Position numbers and translations under genes: made by a program
Notes under the pieces: model-generated
Databases searched by the model: none
Seen by the model: the letters and a program-made list of their open reading frames with translations, nothing else
Told to the model about the DNA's origin: nothing
Assembly (NCBI GenBank): GCA_027596035.1
Contig: JADGJA010000318.1
Location: 1 to 23,594, forward strand
Length of the DNA stretch: 23,594 nucleotides
Reading direction: 5' to 3'
Source: Thoreauomyces humboldtii
Lineage: Eukaryota; Chytridiomycota; Chytridiomycetes; Spizellomycetales; Powellomycetaceae
In this document: positions 19,953-23,594 of the stretch, piece after piece
Layout of the letters: every line of letters begins with the position of its first letter
Position numbering within the stretch: the stretch's first letter is position 1

Positions 19953-21571
19953 ATGGCATCGGAAGGTTATGAAGCTCCTACATGGCACAAGTTCGTTGGT
20001 ACGTCAAAGACGGGTTTCAGGTGCCGATGGATTCGATTTTCAAACACCGCTTTCTGCAGGACTCGGCCTTGCGGTTCTTTCCTCGTCTTTCATCGGCGTG
20101 TCCTTCGTCATCAAGAAGAGGGCCCTCCTAAACACTGAACTCAAGGCCGGAAGGCTTGGGCAGACCCCTGATGAAACGAATCTAGGACACGCTTATCTGA
20201 AAAACCCACTCTGGTGGGTAGGGATAGTCATGATGTTGACGGGCGAGGTGTGCAATCTGGGCGCATACGCCTTTGCGCCTGCGGTGCTGGTCACCCCACT
20301 GGGTGCACTCTCCGTGGTGATCAGCGCCGGGTTGTCTGCGGCGATACTGGGCGAGCACCTTTCTTTTTCCGCCAAAATCGGCATGGCCCAATGCGTTCTG
20401 GGAGCCACCATTCTTGTCCTGCACGCCCCGGCCACGAGCGCCACGACCACCATCGCCAGCTTCTTTGACCGGGTCATCACCGCCGGTTTCCTCGTCTGGT
20501 TCTGCCTCAATGTACTTGCTGTTCTCATCCTCATCTTCTACGTGTCCCCGCGGTGGGGCCACAAGAACGTCATTGTGCCTATCCTCATATGCAGTCTCAC
20601 CGGCGGGACCGTCGTGATTGCCACCCAAGGCCTCGGGGCCGCCATCGTTTACTCCTTTTCCGTGGCCGATGCATCCGAAGCGTCTCAATTCACGGACTGG
20701 CGCTTGTATTTCCTTCTCGTTTACGTCCTGGGCTCGGGAGTCCTGCAGATCAACTTTCTCAACAAAGCCCTGGAGCTGTTTAGCACCGCGGTTGTGGTGC
20801 GTCATCATAAGAATGGGCCTGTAGGGGTTACACAGAAAGCTGACTACAGGTATTCTCATTGCAGACTCCCATCTACTACGTTTGCTTTTCTGCAGCTACA
20901 CTCATCGGGAGCGCGATCCTTTTCAAGACCTTTGCGACCGTTAGTGCGGCGGCGGGAGCCTCTGTGATAATCGGATTTTTCGTCATCGTGAGTTACCATC
21001 GTCATCTTTTTGTCAATGATTGATCCTAACTCATTTCATGATTTCTTAGATTGGTGGTGTTACCCTTCTCTTTGCCTTCTCTCGAGAAGAACGCCAAAGG
21101 CTCAAGTTGATACCGGTTCCATGCAACCTACCAGAAGAAGAACTGCTCGAACTGCAAGCCCAAGCTTTGGGTCCTCATGCGTCAGCAATCTCTCTCACAC
21201 ATCTGCAGGAATCTTTTTCATTGCCACGACATCGACCTGCCGCCACCTCAACACCATCGTCTACCCTTTCGGCCGGGTCCGCTGACAAACCACACCACAG
21301 AATATCCCGAGTCAGCACCTTCCCGCTCGCTGGATCATTCCGACGTGATCCGATCGGCGTGAGCGAAACAACGGCGTCGGAGGGTGCCATTCACCTCAGC
21401 AGGATTGGGGAAACACGAAACGTGGTTCCCGCGGCTGCCGAACCTTCGGACCTGTCTGAAGATAGCAGCACGACCTTGCCCAGACTTTTGTCCATGAGGA
21501 GCGCCCCTCAGGTGGGAGGTGCAAGTGGCGACAAGGAGTCTGCTCCTTGGTGGATCATCGATCGTACATAG
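19953..21571 (+). CDS. NIPA-family magnesium transporter (DUF803)
   Basis: Multi-pass membrane protein of the NIPA family in the drug/metabolite transporter superfamily; characterised human members carry Mg2+ at the plasma membrane or endosomes. Exons: 19953-19998, 20060-20796, 20865-20987, 21050-21571; 475 aa. The core (residues about 15-320) has about nine hydrophobic helices. Conserved blocks include FIGVSFVIKKRAL after the first helix, NPLWWVGIVMMLTGEVCNLG, YAFAPAVLVTPLGALSVVIS, LGATILVLHAP, NFLNKALELFSTAVVTPIYY and FAFSREER at the end of the core. The exon 2-3 junction falls exactly between TAVV and TPIYY and restores the family motif. The last 150 residues are hydrophilic, Ser/Thr-rich and probably a cytosolic tail for regulation (inference). 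Start at 19953 gives the usual short N terminus (EGYEAPTWHKFVGLGLAV). Substrate is inferred from the family only. Confidence 0.92.
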
Positions 21572-22622
21572 GCATAATCGAAGTGCCGTTGGGGACGGCC
21601 TGTACATTTTTTTTCTCCTCATAAAAATCGTAGGCAAGCCACGTTTGCCCACGAGTGGGCGTAACGTTAGCGTTGGTGTATCAAAAATAGCGCATGTACC
21701 CCGTTTCGTTTTTAGCAGACACATCCCCACTGGTAACTCGCGGATTGACAAGACAGAACGAGGCGGCGTTTCTCACCTTGACATCAAAGCAGCAGAATTG
21801 TACATTCGAGTTTGCGGACGTGAGATTCGGGGTGGCTGTGTTCTGCATGAGAGATTTTCATTTTTTTTTTGGGTTTTGCTGGGCGGGGTGTACAACTTGT
21901 ATAAAAGGGCGGAACCAACCCGCCTCACCCCATTCTCACACATTCACACATTCCCGCAATGCTCGAACTGCCCCAAACCGCAGACGACAGAACGCAACGT
22001 ACCCGCCCCACTTGTTACCTTCCGCAGGCGTCTGCGTTTGGGTGTCTTCATGGTTCCTTTTCCCTCCCCCACGCGATGTTGAATTACTTCAAGCTGACGG
22101 CTGAAGCACACGGAGGATATCCTCTTATCGAGGCGTTCGCGCTTCTTTGGGGGGCTCTGTTTTCACCCTTTTTGTGGTGTACATTTCGCAGTCAGCGCAT
22201 CGCAGACCAAGCCCGGTCTTGTCGGTGGTCTTTGAGCACCTTTTCGGAGGAACGTTCGGATCGTCGGTAGGATCGGATGCTCTATATTCTATGTCTCTTC
22301 CGTGATTGTCTGTCTCAGATGCTGGCGGTTGAGAAAAACCATAGGGCGAACATTTTACTTTGTTGTGCATTGGTCAGACCGTAATCTTGAGCTCCAATGG
22401 GGCCAAGTAAAGCCGAAGGGTCGGCTTCCCTGTCCGGCACGATTGCGCCTGCATTCGTGCCCACGCAGAGTACAAGTATCGGATAGTATGTTTGGTTTGG
22501 TTGTTGTCCAGCGGGCAAAGATGAACTTGACCGGCAAACTATGAAGCCCAGATCTGCAAAATGCGAATGAATTATGATGTAGGAAGCAGCAGATACATAC
22601 ATTTGTTGGAGCAGTAAGTTTC
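21572..22622. other. One-kilobase region without a recognised gene; possible small spliced unit
   Basis: This holds the NIPA 3' UTR, a T10 run (21861-21870) and a TATA promoter at 21900. Downstream of the TATA box an ATG at 21959 opens a 103-codon frame ending at 22270 with no family resemblance. A credible intron (5' GTAGGA at about 22267, 3' CTGTCTCAG ending near 22318) would extend the unit rightward in two frames. One of them reads VVFEHLFGGTFGSS then MLAVEKNHRANILL. I cannot choose an exon structure or a product. The rest, to 22622, shows nothing on either strand. Confidence 0.4.
21900..21906 (+). promoter_or_regulatory. TATA box (TATAAAA)
   Basis: A perfect TATAAAA followed by GGGCGG lies 59 bp before an ATG at 21959. 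Between them is a C/A-rich leader with repeated CACACATTC, a layout typical of strong TATA-type fungal promoters. No other gene in this window has such a clear TATA box, yet the downstream product is not recognised. Confidence 0.55.
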
Positions 22623-23594
22623 TCAGAACTCGTCCATGACCAGCCCGAGGACATCGGGTTGCATAAGTAGTGGATAATCAGCCTGCAGCTGAAACGTTTC
22701 CAGCATCGCACGTCGGAAAAGCCTGTACTTGGGATCGTCGAACACTGTAGGAAGACACCCCAGCGGTGAAGTAAGCATTAACGGCTCTATCATCCCAAGA
22801 CGCTCTATTCGCAACTCACCATCCTCGTTGACCAGCACGTTCGATGGGGGAAACAGTCCACTCGTGCTTCTCGGGAAGCACGTGACAGACGTGTCCACCT
22901 GAGCCTCCTCTTCCTCCTCCTCCACCTCCTCCGTCACCGACGTCGTCCTCGCGATCGAGGGACCTCCGGCACCGGCGTCGATCGACTTTCTCGGTTGCGA
23001 CGGAAAGTGAGGGTTGTGCATCTCGCGGGAGAGCGGGGATTGTCTAGCCGCTGTCGAGTTCGACCTATCTCGGGTGAACGTGCCGGCGGGGGAGGAGGTG
23101 GTGGTGGTGTTGGACCGGCTTCTCGACGTGGTACCGGTGGTGAAGGAGGAGGAAGGGGAGGTTGGGCCGAAAGTGGACGGTGACTTTGGCGGAAGTTCCG
23201 GTGGGGCTTGGCTGGCTATAGCCGTGGATAATAAAAACTCAGCGCAGACTCTCACAGCGGACCGCACGAATCCACGGGGTCTTTACCTACGGACCCTGCC
23301 CGTCGCCGGTTTTCCCCGATCATGGTTTGCGCTCCAACGATGGGCGCCTTGCTCCTCGAGATAGTCGTGGTGGCAAGCGAGAGACCTGTCAATTGAGTTG
23401 GCGTGAGCGTACCATTTTTTGTCGATAGAGATCCAAGAGCTTGAAACCTGTTTTTGCAAGCTCTCACCTGTGACTCCCTCCCCGTTTCCGTGCATGGGCG
23501 CTCTGACTTTCTCCGCGAAGAAGATCTTGGCCGCCTCCGAAGGGCTCTCTATCACTTCCTCCATCATCCTTGTCCGCGTGTATGGCGACGAGGG
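22623..23594 (-). CDS. Unrecognised Ser/Thr-rich protein, C-terminal part, probably 5'-truncated by the window edge
   Basis: I do not recognise the family. Exons as read: 23594 (edge)-23468, 23385-23287, 23215-22820, 22744-22623. From the first ATG at 23567 this gives 238 aa, but the frame is open upstream of it to the window end (SSPYTRTR precedes), so the real start may lie outside. The N-terminal visible block MMEEVIESPSEAAKIFFAEK and the C-terminal block VFDDPKYRLFRRAMLETFQL, ending PDVLGLVMDEF, look like folded, conserved pieces. Between them is a long disordered linker rich in Ser, Thr and Pro (PPELPPKSPSTFGPTSPSSS) with an acidic run (EEVEEEEEEAQVD) encoded by a CTC-type trinucleotide repeat. 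Proline-rich and SP/TP sites suggest phosphorylation or SH3 binding (inference). All four pieces join in frame at good GT-AG sites, so this is a real gene. Confidence 0.7.
22904..22932. repeat. Trinucleotide-type microsatellite (CCT/CTC units) inside the unknown gene
   Basis: Interrupted CCT/CTC units encode the glutamate run of the minus-strand gene. A similar low-complexity GGT/GGA stretch lies near 23080-23160 and encodes part of the Thr/Ser/Pro linker. Both may vary in length between strains. Confidence 0.7.

Noticed and set aside
20182..20859. A 225-codon minus-strand frame opposite the NIPA membrane core
   Set aside because: It is antisense to a highly conserved transporter; its charged, repetitive composition reflects the complement of hydrophobic codons.
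22125..22370. Minus-strand 81-codon frame in the gene-poor region
   Set aside because: No start context, splice support or family resemblance; the plus strand has the better promoter evidence.
1..23594. Transposon ends, tRNA or rRNA genes, CRISPR-like arrays, viral insertions
   Set aside because: Reading both strands I found no terminal inverted repeats with target duplications, no reverse transcriptase or transposase motifs, no cloverleaf-like segments and no regularly spaced repeats. A search with tRNAscan-SE and RepeatMasker would confirm this.

Overview
This window is nuclear DNA from a filamentous or yeast-like fungus, most likely a basidiomycete. Genes are compact and packed with short spliceosomal GT-AG introns (mostly 57-78 nt; extremes 43 and 103 nt), often five to nine per gene. 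UTRs and spacers are short, and CT-rich tracts precede start codons. The gene set is eukaryotic housekeeping (sorting receptor, syntaxin, Rag GTPase, tRNA methyltransferase). No mobile element, CRISPR array, rRNA or tRNA gene was found. Exon models below were built by hand from splice signals, frame continuity and family resemblance. No alignment program was run.

Layout. (1) 391-7454 (+): a Vps10/sortilin sorting receptor with nine exons and about 2183 aa, carrying three VPS10 + 10CC modules instead of the two known in yeast Vps10. (2) 8394-9689 (+): a plasma-membrane Qa-SNARE of the Sso1/Sso2 syntaxin type with a disordered N-terminal extension. (3) 9949-11545 (-): a Cus2/TAT-SF1 U2 snRNP splicing factor (RRM plus UHM) in eight exons. 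(4) 11747-14332 (+): an ADIP/SSX2IP/Msd1-type coiled-coil protein, predicted to anchor microtubule nucleators at the spindle pole body, in ten exons. (5) 14515-about 15980 (-): an ELM1-family (DUF1022) protein. (6) 16346-18052 (+): a Gtr2/RagC GTPase of the TORC1 pathway, with a six-base first exon. (7) 18203-19374 (-): a METTL6/Trm141-type tRNA 3-methylcytidine methyltransferase. (8) 19953-21571 (+): a NIPA-family magnesium transporter. (9) 21572-22622: about 1 kb without a recognised gene but with a good TATA promoter and a possible small spliced unit. (10) 22623-23594 (-): the 3' part of an unrecognised, serine/threonine-rich protein that may continue past the window edge.

From the second gene on, orientation alternates strictly, giving convergent pairs with 150-260 bp spacers and divergent pairs sharing short promoters. 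The genes do not form one pathway. Loose themes are endomembrane traffic (Vps10, syntaxin, and the vacuole-localised Gtr2) and RNA biology (Cus2, METTL6). The most unusual item is the triple-module Vps10, in which an equivalent intron position and a shared stretch of identical DNA record tandem duplication.
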